From: Pseudomonadota bacterium
GTDB taxonomy: Bacteria; Pseudomonadota; Gammaproteobacteria; Burkholderiales; Usitatibacteraceae
Reading direction: 5' to 3'
DNA length: 41,284 bases
NCBI GenBank assembly: GCA_029781595.1
Contig: JAKOWJ010000199.1
Coordinates: 1-41,284 of the forward strand
Under the pieces are notes generated by a model. The model did no database searches, was not told the DNA's origin, and saw only the letters and a list, made by a program, of their open reading frames with translations. Both the position numbers and the translations under genes were made by a program. Positions 32,001 through 41,284 of this stretch are shown in pieces (the first letter of the stretch is position 1; each line of letters begins with the position of its first letter).

Positions 32001-34787
32001 CACGCCTACTGGCGCCTCAAGGGGCTCGCCGTCGACCTCGTGATCTGGAACGAGGACCGCGGCGGCTACCGGCAGGTCCTCCAGGACCAGATCCTGGGGC
32101 TGATCGCCGCCGGCATCGAGGCGCACGCGATCGACCGGCCCGGCGGGATCTTCGTGCGGCGGGCCGAGCAGGTCGCGGACGAGGACCGCATCCTGCTGCA
32201 GTCGGCCGCGCGCGCCATCATCACGGACCGGCGGGGAAGCCTCGCGGAGCAGGTGAACCGGCGTGCCGTCCCGGAAGCGCGCATGCCGCCCCTCGTGCCG
32301 ACGCGGGGCGCGCCGGTGCCGGCGCCGCCGGCCGATCCACCGCCGCGCGAGCTGATCCTGGCGAACGGGCTCGGCGGGTTCACCCCGGACGGAAGCGAAT
32401 ACGTCATCACGACGCGCGCGGGGGAGGCGACCCCCGCGCCGTGGTCGAACGTCCTCGCCAACCCGGTTTTCGGGACGGTGATCTCCGAGAGCGGGCAGGC
32501 GTACACGTGGAGCGAGAACGCGCACGAGTTCCGCCTGACGCCCTGGCACAACGATCCCGTGAGCGATGCGAGCGGGGAGGCGCTCTTCCTGCGCGACGAG
32601 GAGTCCGGGCACTTCTGGTCCCCGACGCCGCTGCCGTGCCGCGGCACGGGCGCCTACGTCACGCGCCACGGATTCGGCTACAGCGTCTTCGAGCACGCCG
32701 AGGACGGGATCCACTCCGAGCTGCGCGTGTACGTGGCCGCCGACGCGCCTGTGAAGTTCTCCGTGCTCACGGTCCGCAACCTCTCCGGCAGGCCGCGCCG
32801 GCTCTCGGCCACCGGCTACGTCGAATGGGTGCTCGGGGACCTGCGGCCGAAGACGGAAATGCACGTGATCACGGAGATCGAGGCGATGGGCGGGGCGCTC
32901 CTCGCGCGGAACGCCTACAACACGGAATTCCCCGAGCGCGTCGCGTTCTTCGACGTGGACGACCCGGCGCGCAGCGCGAGCGGCGACCGCGCCGAGTTCA
33001 TCGGGCGAAACGGGCAGATGCGGGCCCCGGCGGCCCTGGGGCGATCGCGCCTGTCCGGCAAGGTAGGCGCCGCGCTCGATCCGTGCGCGGCGCTCCAGGT
33101 CGCCTTCGACCTCGCCGAGGGCGAGGAACGCGAGATCGTCTTCCGGCTCGGCGTCGGTGGCAACGCCACCGAGACGGGCGCCCTGGTGCAGCGGTTCCGG
33201 GGGGCGGCCGCCGCCCGCGACGCGCTGCTGGCGGTCCACGCGCAGTGGGAGCAGGTCCTGGGCGCCGTGCAGGTGGAAACGCCGGATGCCTCGCTCGATG
33301 TCCTCGCCAACGGCTGGCTCGTGTACCAGGTGATGGCGAGCCGCCTGTGGGCGCGCAGCGGCTACTACCAGTCCGGCGGCGCGTTCGGCTTCCGCGACCA
33401 GCTGCAGGACGTGATGGCGCTCGTCCACGCCGCGCCGGCGCTCGTGCGCGAACACCTGGTCCTGTGCGCGGGCCGCCAGTTCGTCGAGGGCGACGTCCAG
33501 CACTGGTGGCATCCTCCCTCCGGGCGGGGCGTGCGCACGCGCTGCTCGGACGACTACCTGTGGCTGCCCTTCGCGGCGGCGCGCTACGTCACCGCGACGG
33601 GCGACGCCGCCGTGCTCGACGAGGCCGTGCCGTTCCTCGAGGGCCGGCCCGTCAGCCCGCAGGACGACTCGTACTACGACTCACCGCGCCGGTCCGCGGC
33701 ATCGGCCACCCTCTACCAGCACTGCGTGCGCGCCATCGAGCACGGCCTGCGGTTCGGCGCGCACGGCCTGCCGCTCATGGGGTCCGGCGACTGGAACGAC
33801 GGCATGAACCTCGTCGGGTTCCAGGGCCGGGGCGAAAGCGTCTGGCTGGGCTTCTTCCTGTGCGCGGTGCTCGACGGGTTCGCGGGCGTCGCGCGCGGGC
33901 GCGCGGACGCGGCGTTCGCCGACCGATGCGCGGCCGAGGCGGGCCGGCTGCGCGAGAACCTCGAGCGGCACGGCTGGGACGGCGAATGGTACCGGCGCGC
34001 GTACTTCGACGACGGGACGCCGCTGGGTTCGGCAGGCAACGCCGAATGCCGGATCGACTCCATCGCGCAGAGCTGGGCCGTGCTGTCCGGCGCCGGCGAT
34101 GCCTCGCGGCTCGGTCGCGCCATGACGTCCGTCGACGAGCACCTCGTTCGTCGCGGGACGGGGCTCGTCCAGCTCCTCGATCCGCCGTTCGACCGCTCGG
34201 ACCTCGACCCCGGATACATCCGCGGCTACGTCCCGGGCGTGCGCGAGAACGGTGGCCAGTACACGCACGGCGCGGTCTGGGCGGCGATGGCGTTCGCGGC
34301 CCTGGGCGATCGCGAGCGGGCCTGGGAACTCGCCCGGATGATGAACCCCGCGAGCCACGCCGGCACGCCCGAGGGCGTGGCCACGTACAAGGTGGAGCCG
34401 TACGTGATCGCCGCGGACGTCTACGCGGTGGCGCCGCACGCCGGCCGCGGCGGGTGGACCTGGTACACGGGCTCGGCCGGCTGGATGTACCGCCTCGTCG
34501 TCGAGTCGCTGCTCGGGCTCGCCCGCGAGGGCGAGCGGCTGCGCTTCGCCCCGTGCCTGCCGGCCGACTGGACGGGATTCACGATCCGCTACCGGTTCGG
34601 CCGGAGCCTGTACGTGATCGACGTGCGGCAGGAAGCCGGCGGCACGCCCGGCGGGGCGACGACTGTCCTGCTGGACGGCGTCGCGCGGCCCGACGGATCG
34701 GTGCCTCTCGTCGACGACGGATCGCAGCACCGGGTTTCGGTCGAGTGGCGGGCGGCCGCCTCCGCTGCGATTTCCAATGTGCGATGA
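26052..34787 (+). CDS. NdvB-like cyclic beta-1,2-glucan synthase
   Basis: The product is 2911 residues, taking ATG 26052 (GGGCAGGCGG upstream); the frame is open back to 25932. Two membrane helices lie around 420-470. The GT84 glycosyltransferase follows: VVIPTLLTDEEAIEALVEAL near 500, ITLDTDTQLPRDSARQFVG near 640, RRHRWIRGDWQLLGWL near 810. More membrane helices occupy 850-1020. A glycoamylase-like domain (WSGSMFEYLMPLLVMPTYDN near 1405) and two GH94-type regions (ILANGLGGFTPDGSEY near 2100; GSGDWNDGMNLVGF near 2577, with the catalytic Asp) complete it. The enzyme builds, cyclises and trims periplasmic beta-1,2-glucan, an osmoregulated glucan. It lies between BON and a stress protein gene. 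The final codons contain the next gene's dyad. Confidence 0.92.
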   Translation: MKVERVLESVARHGRGDPRDRFADEEPPLRSSLFSAGQMEQHGKSLAGSHRLAAGRARDRLLARLAANERLLVDVRERLTGAALANGRITPAAEWLLDNFYLVEEQVGTAKRHLPKGYSRELPRLAVGPSAGLPRVYDLAFEAISHGDGRVDAESLSLFVAAYQTVTPLTLGELWAIPIMLRLALIENLRRVGARIAAAMIDRDEAGAWADQMMDVAERDPKSLVLVVADMARSDPPMASAFVAELARRLQGQSAALALPLTWIEQRLGESGLSIEQVVQAESQAQAGTQVSISNTIGSLRVHGATDWREFVETMSVVERILREDPGGQYARMDFATRDLYRHGVEAIARSSPQSEAEVARRAVGLAREAAGASAGRGGERPPEAHVGFYLVDKGRERLEREAGRRVSPAEAMRRVGRHFPLPLYLGAIALVAAAFTAALLAKAREDGGDLALLLALGSLLLLASSQLAVGMVNWLATLLVHPRPLPRMDFSRGIPPRSRTLVVIPTLLTDEEAIEALVEALEVRFLANRDDHLHFALLTDFPDAMAETLPGDEPLAGLARRRIEELNGKYRPAPGASAGDAFYLFHRPRLWNAQEQAWMGYERKRGKLADLNALLRGGGRERFALVVGDTTVLANVKYVITLDTDTQLPRDSARQFVGVMAHPLNRPCFGPAGSDPGADARKGGPGAGAGERVTEGYGILQPRVSVSLPGAGRSWYARLHGGEAGIDPYTRAVSDVYQDAFGEGSFIGKGIYDVDAIARTIDSRFPDNRILSHDLLEGCYARSGLLSDVQLYEEFPSTYAADIARRHRWIRGDWQLLGWLRSRVPGRGPQRATNPLSILSQWKLLDNIRRSLVPPALTLLLLLGWSATANAWPWTLAVIAILALAPASAFLLETLRKPHEVLLRQHLVATSRVAARQAAQAALALAFLPYEAVVNLAAIVRTLWRLLVSRRRCLEWSPSDPGPAGPGRTGLPAAARTMWSGPAIAAATAILLGIWAPSALAVAGPVLLLWLVSPVIAWRIGQPLVRREARLTNAQATFLRALARRTWAYFETFAGPEDHWLAPDNWQEQPAAAVAHRTSPTNMGLSLLANLAAHDFGYLPAGELIARTANAMGTMGTLERHEGHFYNWYDTRTLKPLAPLYVSAVDSGNLAGHLIALRPGLEALADDRIVPQRWFEGLRDTLRGLAEAVGGAPGASFVRLEKELEGAIASPPASVAAARQRLDWIQACAIEVAARVGGAPQGPPAQGAAGASEAQFWGDALVRQCRALRDEAELVAAWSEAAAAGIHDSPGSRGIPTLREVASLEAGAGPATERMAQIGALARQCDELARMQYGFLHDRYRHLLAIGYNVAEGRRDPSCYDLLASEARLACFVAIAQGQLPQEDWFALGRLLTAAGGRPALLSWSGSMFEYLMPLLVMPTYDNTLLDQTYRACVERQIAYGKLRGVPWGISECGYNAVDAGLNYQYRAFGVPGLGLKRGLAEDLVVAPYASALALMVAPGESCLNLQRLAREGLAGRFGLYEAVDYTPSRLPRGQASAIVRSFMAHHQGMVLLSLAHVLLDRPMQRRFASDPLVKATLLLLQERVPRAAALHTLSADLSASHGLSAGPEAPVRVLASPDTPTPEVQLLSNGRYHVMVTNAGGGSSRWRDLAVTRWQEDATCDNRGTFCYIRDTASGEFWSSAHQPTLKRAAHYEAIFTEARAEFRRRDDEIESHTDIVVSPEDDIELRRVRITNRSRTARTIDVTSYAEVALASAAADALHPAFSKLFVQTEIVGDRQAILCRRRPRSLDESAPCMFHLVAVHGAASLEVSYETDRMAFVGRGRTLAAPRAMAEAGALAGGEGSVLDPVVAIRHRMKLEPQQTATVDIATGMAATREGALGLVGKYRDRRLADRVFDLAWTHSSVTLRQINATESDAQVYARLASAVIYANASLRAQAGVLIRNRRGQSGLWSYAISGDLPIVLLQIGDAENIDLVRRMVQAHAYWRLKGLAVDLVIWNEDRGGYRQVLQDQILGLIAAGIEAHAIDRPGGIFVRRAEQVADEDRILLQSAARAIITDRRGSLAEQVNRRAVPEARMPPLVPTRGAPVPAPPADPPPRELILANGLGGFTPDGSEYVITTRAGEATPAPWSNVLANPVFGTVISESGQAYTWSENAHEFRLTPWHNDPVSDASGEALFLRDEESGHFWSPTPLPCRGTGAYVTRHGFGYSVFEHAEDGIHSELRVYVAADAPVKFSVLTVRNLSGRPRRLSATGYVEWVLGDLRPKTEMHVITEIEAMGGALLARNAYNTEFPERVAFFDVDDPARSASGDRAEFIGRNGQMRAPAALGRSRLSGKVGAALDPCAALQVAFDLAEGEEREIVFRLGVGGNATETGALVQRFRGAAAARDALLAVHAQWEQVLGAVQVETPDASLDVLANGWLVYQVMASRLWARSGYYQSGGAFGFRDQLQDVMALVHAAPALVREHLVLCAGRQFVEGDVQHWWHPPSGRGVRTRCSDDYLWLPFAAARYVTATGDAAVLDEAVPFLEGRPVSPQDDSYYDSPRRSAASATLYQHCVRAIEHGLRFGAHGLPLMGSGDWNDGMNLVGFQGRGESVWLGFFLCAVLDGFAGVARGRADAAFADRCAAEAGRLRENLERHGWDGEWYRRAYFDDGTPLGSAGNAECRIDSIAQSWAVLSGAGDASRLGRAMTSVDEHLVRRGTGLVQLLDPPFDRSDLDPGYIRGYVPGVRENGGQYTHGAVWAAMAFAALGDRERAWELARMMNPASHAGTPEGVATYKVEPYVIAADVYAVAPHAGRGGWTWYTGSAGWMYRLVVESLLGLAREGERLRFAPCLPADWTGFTIRYRFGRSLYVIDVRQEAGGTPGGATTVLLDGVARPDGSVPLVDDGSQHRVSVEWRAAASAAISNVR

Positions 34788-34820
34788 CGTACCGACGGGC
34801 GCCGGGCAATCGCGGAGGAT
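34778..34820 (+). promoter_or_regulatory. dyad promoter of the DUF1269-type gene, overlapping the ndvB-like stop
   Basis: The dyad at 34778-34793 is TGTGCG-ATGA-CGTACC and includes the TGA stop of the preceding gene (34785-34787). Exactly 21 nt later is GAGGAT (34815-34820), a weak -10. The predicted start is near 34827, with a leader of about 36 nt. Confidence 0.55.
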
Positions 34821-34862
34821 GGGCGAGTCGGATCTTCCCTACCAAACTTCACGAGGTTGGCC

Positions 34863-35420
34863 ATGGCCGAGAACAACGCTGTCGTCGGAATCTGCAATTC
34901 GCACGTGGACGCGGAAGCGAGCGTCAGGGAACTCCAGCGATCGGGCTTCGACATGAAGAAGCTGTCCATCGTGGGCAAGGACTACCAGACCGAAGAGCAC
35001 GTCGTCGGCTACTACAACACCGGCGACCGCATGATGGTCTGGGGCAAGCGCGGGGCCTTCTGGGGCGGCTTCTGGGGCCTGCTGTTCGGGTCGGCCCTCT
35101 TCATGATCCCGGGCATCGGTCCCATCGTGGTGTTCGGCCCGGTGGTCGGCTGGATCGTCGGGGCGCTGGAAGGCGCCGTGGTCGTGGGCGGCCTGAGCGC
35201 CCTGGGCGCCGCGCTCTACGGCATCGGCATTCCGAAGGACAGCGTCCTGCAGTACGAGACGGCCCTCAAGTCCGACAAGTTCCTCGTCGTCGCGCACGGC
35301 ACGGCCGACGAGGTCGCCAAGGCCAAGGGCATCCTCGAGACGAGCGGCGCGGCGCAGGTCGTGGCCCACGTGGACGTGCTGGCGGCCGGGGCGACGCGGC
35401 CCGAGAAGGCGGTCGCGTGA
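34863..35420 (+). CDS. general stress protein, DUF1269-like, with glycine-rich membrane hairpin
   Basis: The product is 185 residues from ATG 34863 with ACGAGG upstream. The N-terminal part (AVVGICNSHVDAEASVRELQ, then MKKLSIVGKDYQ) is the alpha/beta fold of the GSP17M/DUF1269-type proteins. The middle has two Gly-rich hydrophobic helices, FWGGFWGLLFGSALFMIPGI and GAVVVGGLSALGAALYGIGI. The end is a second ferredoxin-like half, FLVVAHGTADEVAKAKGILE. It is probably an inner-membrane stress protein; the biochemical role is unknown. A secreted-protein gene follows at once, overlapping or 8 nt away depending on its start. Confidence 0.88.
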   Translation: MAENNAVVGICNSHVDAEASVRELQRSGFDMKKLSIVGKDYQTEEHVVGYYNTGDRMMVWGKRGAFWGGFWGLLFGSALFMIPGIGPIVVFGPVVGWIVGALEGAVVVGGLSALGAALYGIGIPKDSVLQYETALKSDKFLVVAHGTADEVAKAKGILETSGAAQVVAHVDVLAAGATRPEKAVA

Positions 35421-35428
35421 GGCCGGAA

Positions 35429-36166
35429 ATGAGAAAGGCCGCCCTCGTTCTCTGGATGGCGCTGGGCGCCGCGGTTCCGGCGAGCGCGCAGCTGAGCATC
35501 GGCATCGGCCTGCCGGGCGTGAGCATCGGCATCAACGTGCCGGTCTACCCGCAACTGGCCCGCGTGCCGGGCTATCCCGTCTACTACGCGCCGCGAATGA
35601 ACGCGAACTACTTCTTCTACGACGGCCTGTACTGGGTCTTCGCCGGGGACAACTGGTATGCGAGCGACTGGTACAACGGGCCCTGGGGGACCGTGGCCCC
35701 GGCTGCCGTGCCGGCCTACGTGCTGCGCATTCCCGTGCGCTACTACCGCCAGCCGCCGTCGTACTTTCGCGGGTGGCGGGCGGATGCGCCGCCGCGCTGG
35801 GGCGATCACTGGGGCGGCGAATGGTCGCAGAGCCACGGCGGCTGGGACCGGTGGAACCGCGCGTCGGCTCCCGCCCCGGCCCCGTTGCCCACGTACCAGC
35901 GGCGCTACGCCGGCGATCGCTATCCGCGGGTGGAGCAGCAGCAGGCGCTGCACGGACAGAATTATCGCTACCAGCCGAGGGACCCCGTGGTTCGCCAGCA
36001 CGACCAGGGCCAGCACGGGCAACGTGCGCCAGCGAACGGGGGGCACCGCCAGGACACCGGCGCCCGCGGCAACGAGGCTCCGCAGGCATCGGGTCACGGG
36101 CAGGGGCGGGGCCGGGACAAGGACCACGAGAACGCCGACGACCGCGGCCACGGGAACGGCCACTAG
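35429..36166 (+). CDS. secreted protein with conserved Tyr/Trp-rich domain and disordered tail
   Basis: The product is 245 residues from ATG 35429; GTG 35417, overlapping the upstream stop in GTGA, is a possible start four codons earlier. The signal peptide MRKAALVLWMALGAAVPASA is clear. The mature part has LSIGIGLPGVSIGINVPVYP, YFFYDGLYWVFAGDNWYASD and VLRIPVRYYRQPPSYFRGW. This is a pattern I know from many betaproteobacterial exported proteins annotated only as hypothetical. The last 80 residues are Gln/His/Gly/Arg-rich and probably disordered. It is likely co-transcribed with the DUF1269-type gene. Its function is unknown. Confidence 0.82.
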   Translation: MRKAALVLWMALGAAVPASAQLSIGIGLPGVSIGINVPVYPQLARVPGYPVYYAPRMNANYFFYDGLYWVFAGDNWYASDWYNGPWGTVAPAAVPAYVLRIPVRYYRQPPSYFRGWRADAPPRWGDHWGGEWSQSHGGWDRWNRASAPAPAPLPTYQRRYAGDRYPRVEQQQALHGQNYRYQPRDPVVRQHDQGQHGQRAPANGGHRQDTGARGNEAPQASGHGQGRGRDKDHENADDRGHGNGH

Positions 36167-36196
36167 CCGCCGCGTGCGGGCAGGGCGGCCAGGCGT

Positions 36197-37069
36197 TCAG
36201 GCGGCCGCGGCTGCGGCCGCGGGCACGTGGATCCTCAGCTGCGGGAACGGGATCTCGATGCCCTTCTCGTCGAACGCGTGCTTGAGGCGCCGGAGGAACT
36301 CACGGCGCACCGTCCACTGCTCCAGCGGCGCGACGCGGAAGCGCGCGCGGATCACCACCGAGGAATCGGCCCACTGGTCCACGCCGGCCATCTCCAGGTC
36401 GTCGAGGATGCGCGGGGCGAAGGCCGGGTCGGCGCGCAGCTGCCCCGCCACCTCGCGCATCACCTCCATCACCCGGTCGACGTTCTCGCCGTAGCCCACG
36501 CCGATGTCCACCACCGACTGCGCGTACCCCCGGCTCATGTTGACCACCGTGACGATGGAGCCGTTGGGCACGTAGTGCACGTTGCCGTCGTAGTCGCGAA
36601 GGCGGACGTAACGCAGCGTGAGGTCCTCCACGAGGCCTGCGTGGTCGCCGAGCTTGACCACGTCGCCCTGGCGGATCTGGTTCTCGAGCAGCAGGAAGAA
36701 CCCGGTGAAGTAGTCCTTCACCAGGCTTTGCGCGCCGAAGCCGACGGCCAGGCCGACGACGCCGGCCGCGCCCAGGATCGGCGCGACGGACACGCCCAGC
36801 TCCGACAGGACGAGAATGCCCGCGATCACGGAGATCACCACGGCGGCCAGGTAGCGGAACACGCGCCCGAGCGTCTCGGCGCGCTTCACGGCCTCGCGGT
36901 CGTCGAGCCGGGCCGCCAGGCGCGTGCGCAGCAGGCGGATGCCGCGCTGGGCCACGGCGATCGCGACGAAGGCCGCGAGGAGGATCCCGAGGATGCGCAC
37001 GCTCGTCACGGCGAATGCGCCCATCTCGCGCCAGCTGCTGGCGAGGTCGTTCAGGAACTCGGATGACAT
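36197..37069 (-). CDS. small-conductance mechanosensitive channel (MscS family)
   Basis: The product is 290 residues with GAGGGAGAGG before ATG 37069. It has three membrane helices. The pore-lining third helix reads ILGAAGVVGLAVGFGAQSLV, followed by KDYFTGFFLLLENQIRQGD and the beta domain NVHYVPNGSIVTVVNMSRGY. The C-terminal alpha/beta domain ends FPQLRIHVPAAA. It is of minimal MscS length. Such channels open under membrane tension to release solutes after hypo-osmotic shock. TACACT at 37108-37103 could be its -10. No dyad of the stress set was seen. It is convergent with the secreted protein gene and divergent from alaS. Confidence 0.95.
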   Translation of the reverse strand: MSSEFLNDLASSWREMGAFAVTSVRILGILLAAFVAIAVAQRGIRLLRTRLAARLDDREAVKRAETLGRVFRYLAAVVISVIAGILVLSELGVSVAPILGAAGVVGLAVGFGAQSLVKDYFTGFFLLLENQIRQGDVVKLGDHAGLVEDLTLRYVRLRDYDGNVHYVPNGSIVTVVNMSRGYAQSVVDIGVGYGENVDRVMEVMREVAGQLRADPAFAPRILDDLEMAGVDQWADSSVVIRARFRVAPLEQWTVRREFLRRLKHAFDEKGIEIPFPQLRIHVPAAAAAAA

Positions 37070-37255
37070 GGCCTCTCCCTCTTCTTCGTTGGTCCCGGGC
37101 CGAGTGTAAACGCGCGCGGCCGACACTGAAGGGACCGGGCCTCGCGGTCCCGGTTCCCGAGGTCTTCGCCGAAGGCGCGCGGGGTGCCGCCGCGGCCTCT
37201 CGCGGGCAGCGCATTTGGTATCCTTGCGGTTTCGCCCGCGGCCCCGGCGCCCCCC

Positions 37256-39880
<2,625 letters not shown>

Positions 39881-39923
39881 CGGCCGGGAAAGCGCCCGCC
39901 ACAGGGCGCATGGGGAGGCCTGG

Positions 39924-40781
39924 ATGAACGAGCTGGTGATCGCGGCGGCCGCCGTGGTGGTCGTCCTCGCCGTGGCGCAGGCGGGCCGCTACTTCTCTTC
40001 GCGTCGACGCCCCGGGGCCGGACCGCGCGTCTCCTCGGGTGTCCGGGAGAAGGGGGATGCACTCTTCGTCTCCATGTTCCCCGAGCTGCAGCCGCACTTC
40101 CACCCGGAGAACCTGGTGACCTACGTGAAGGCGAGGCGCGGGCGCACGCCGCCCCGCAGCGGATTCACGTGGCAGGGCGTGCCGGGTTTCAAGGGGGCCG
40201 CGGTCGACATCCGCTTCGAGGGCGAGCGCGAGCTGTGCAAGCTCGTGGACGCGGCCGGCGCCATCCTGGCGAACTTCCGGTACGAGGCGACGCCGCAGGG
40301 CGGGGTGCTTCGCCTGGCGCCGGGAAAGCTCACCGTGGATCTCGCGAAACCCGAGGATCCCGCGGTGCGCTACTGGCATCCGGAGCGCGAGTTCAAGTGG
40401 ACGCGGCGCGGCGGCTGGCGATTCAAGACGCCGGTGGCCGAGCGCGAGATCGAGCCGCGGGAGCGCGGCACGACGTGGTCCGACACGCCGTCGTCCTCCT
40501 CGGGCGACTCGGTCGCGCCGTTCGCCGGCAAGGGCGGCACGTTCGACGGCGGCGGGGCATCCTCGGGCTGGGGCGGACCGTCCCCGGGTGCGACGGCCGC
40601 CGCGACCGGCGCCGCGGTCGCGGCCGCGGCAGTGGCTGGCACCGCCCTCGCGGGCGGCTTCGAGGGGCGCGACGCGAGCGAAGCCGGCGACTCCCCGGGC
40701 GCAGCGGGCGACGCCGCGGACGCTTCCCCGGGCAGCGAGTCGAGCGACTCGTCGGGAGACGACTCGACGACGTCGTACTGA
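39924..40781 (+). CDS. membrane-anchored hypothetical protein with disordered C-terminus
   Basis: The product is 285 residues from ATG 39924; the upstream GGGGAGGCCTGG provides a ribosome site. One N-terminal membrane helix (LVIAAAAVVVVLAVAQAGRY) is followed by a compact basic domain of about 140 residues: GDALFVSMFPELQPHFHPEN, FEGERELCKLVDAAGAILAN, then WRFKTPVAEREIEPRER. The remaining 100 residues are Ser/Gly/Ala/Asp-rich with an Ala-rich patch. I do not recognise the family. The stop overlaps the next start (TGATG), so it is coupled to the glycosyltransferase gene. Confidence 0.78.
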   Translation: MNELVIAAAAVVVVLAVAQAGRYFSSRRRPGAGPRVSSGVREKGDALFVSMFPELQPHFHPENLVTYVKARRGRTPPRSGFTWQGVPGFKGAAVDIRFEGERELCKLVDAAGAILANFRYEATPQGGVLRLAPGKLTVDLAKPEDPAVRYWHPEREFKWTRRGGWRFKTPVAEREIEPRERGTTWSDTPSSSSGDSVAPFAGKGGTFDGGGASSGWGGPSPGATAAATGAAVAAAAVAGTALAGGFEGRDASEAGDSPGAAGDAADASPGSESSDSSGDDSTTSY

Positions 40782-41284
40782 TGCGCGGGGCGCTCCTCGC
40801 GCAGGCGGCGCAGGACGGCATCGCGGCCCGCGAGGACGGCGAACCCATCCGCGTGCTGCTCGCCTCGCTCGCCCGGGGCGGCGCCGAGCGCATCGTCCTG
40901 GAGTGGGTGGTCGCGGAGGCGAGGCGCGGGCGGTCCGTGGAGCTCGCGGTGCTGCACCGAAGGCGTCTCGAGTACCCCGTCCCCCGCGGCGTGGCCGCGA
41001 TCCGCAGGGAACGCGACACGCCCGAGGCCTTCGTCGACGCGCTGGCGGCGAGGTGGCGCGACGCCCGCGCGCCCGTCGCAGCCCACCTCGTCGGCGATGC
41101 GCTGCTCGCGCGACTGTGGTCCCGCGGGCTGCGCACGGTCCCGGTGCTGCACAACGTGCGCGAGGGCTGGCGCAACGATCCCGCCTCCTGGCCCGCGACG
41201 CACGTGCCGCTGGCCATCGCCTGCGCGGAGGCGGTGCGCGAGCAGGCCGAAGCGGCCGGCTGCCGCGTGCCCCTCGCCACGGTG
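40781..41284 (+). CDS. glycosyltransferase, GT4-like N-terminal part (3' end outside window)
   Basis: The frame begins at ATG 40781, sharing one base with the previous stop, and stays open for 168 codons to the window end. It has IRVLLASLARGGAERIVLEW, the GGAER motif of GT-B glycosyltransferases of family 4, then VPVLHNVREGWRNDPASW and AIACAEAVREQAEAAGC, which match the end of the N-terminal Rossmann domain. The C-terminal nucleotide-sugar-binding domain lies beyond the window. Substrate and pathway (probably cell-surface polysaccharide or lipid glycosylation) cannot be told. Confidence 0.8.
   Translation, partial: MRGALLAQAAQDGIAAREDGEPIRVLLASLARGGAERIVLEWVVAEARRGRSVELAVLHRRRLEYPVPRGVAAIRRERDTPEAFVDALAARWRDARAPVAAHLVGDALLARLWSRGLRTVPVLHNVREGWRNDPASWPATHVPLAIACAEAVREQAEAAGCRVPLATV

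Noticed and set aside
28055..36166. Very long open frames in other phases of the ndvB-like gene, on both strands
   Set aside because: Their composition is Arg/Ala/Pro-rich with no motifs, whereas the chosen frame has complete GT84 and GH94 signatures throughout.

Overview
The window is about 70% GC and reads as chromosomal DNA of a betaproteobacterium. The evidence is the RecA tail, the recA-recX / alaS core genes at its ends, an IPTL-CTERM sorting tail, and a very large NdvB-type cyclic glucan synthase. The family cannot be settled from the sequence. No tRNA, rRNA, CRISPR array, integrase or insertion sequence was recognised.

Layout. 1-864: end of recA, then recX. 1055-10380: small stress and envelope genes (coiled-coil protein, cold-shock protein, sterol-desaturase-type membrane protein, lmo0937-type peptide, collagen-like/OmpA lipoprotein, entericidin-like lipoprotein, Crp/Fnr regulator, ice-binding IPTL-CTERM protein, DUF883-YqjE-YqjK operon, beta/gamma-crystallin protein, DUF3096 peptide, small lipoprotein pair). 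10600-17280: a sugar module with gnd-pgl on + converging on zwf-GH15-ROK glucokinase-tal on -. 17440-19606: second Crp/Fnr regulator, coiled-coil paralogue, CsbD, glycine-zipper/Pro-Tyr protein. 20005-23877: remnants of an aryl-polyene-like cluster (GT2, FAD oxidoreductase, MMPL exporter), with the last two 5'-truncated head to head. 23904-25428: third and fourth Crp/Fnr regulators. 25601-36166: BON lipoprotein, 2911-residue NdvB-like protein, DUF1269-type stress protein, secreted protein. 36197-41284: MscS channel, alaS, a membrane-anchored protein and the start of a glycosyltransferase.

Main result. At least thirteen stress-gene promoters carry a 16-bp dyad, approximately TGTGCG-N4-CGYACR, placed 21 nt (occasionally 22-23) upstream of a YANNNT-like -10 hexamer. 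This is the geometry of a class II CRP/FNR activator site centred near -41.5: TGTGc-N6-gCACA is a variant of the CRP site TGTGA-N6-TCACA. Four Crp/Fnr paralogues lie in the same window, and their recognition helices keep the Arg-Glu pair that reads TGTG in CRP. I saw no such site in front of recX, cspA, zwf, gnd, ndvB, mscS or alaS. The window therefore looks like a locally clustered stress regulon together with its probable regulators. The products (osmoregulated glucan, BON, CsbD, DUF883, MscS, ice-binding and crystallin proteins) point to osmotic, cold or envelope stress; the NADPH-generating sugar genes lie among them but lack the site.

Two genes (yqjE-like and the crystallin gene) contain single-base frameshifts that can be inferred from family endings and an internal repeat. 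The junction at about 21785 is either a real rearrangement or an assembly chimera.
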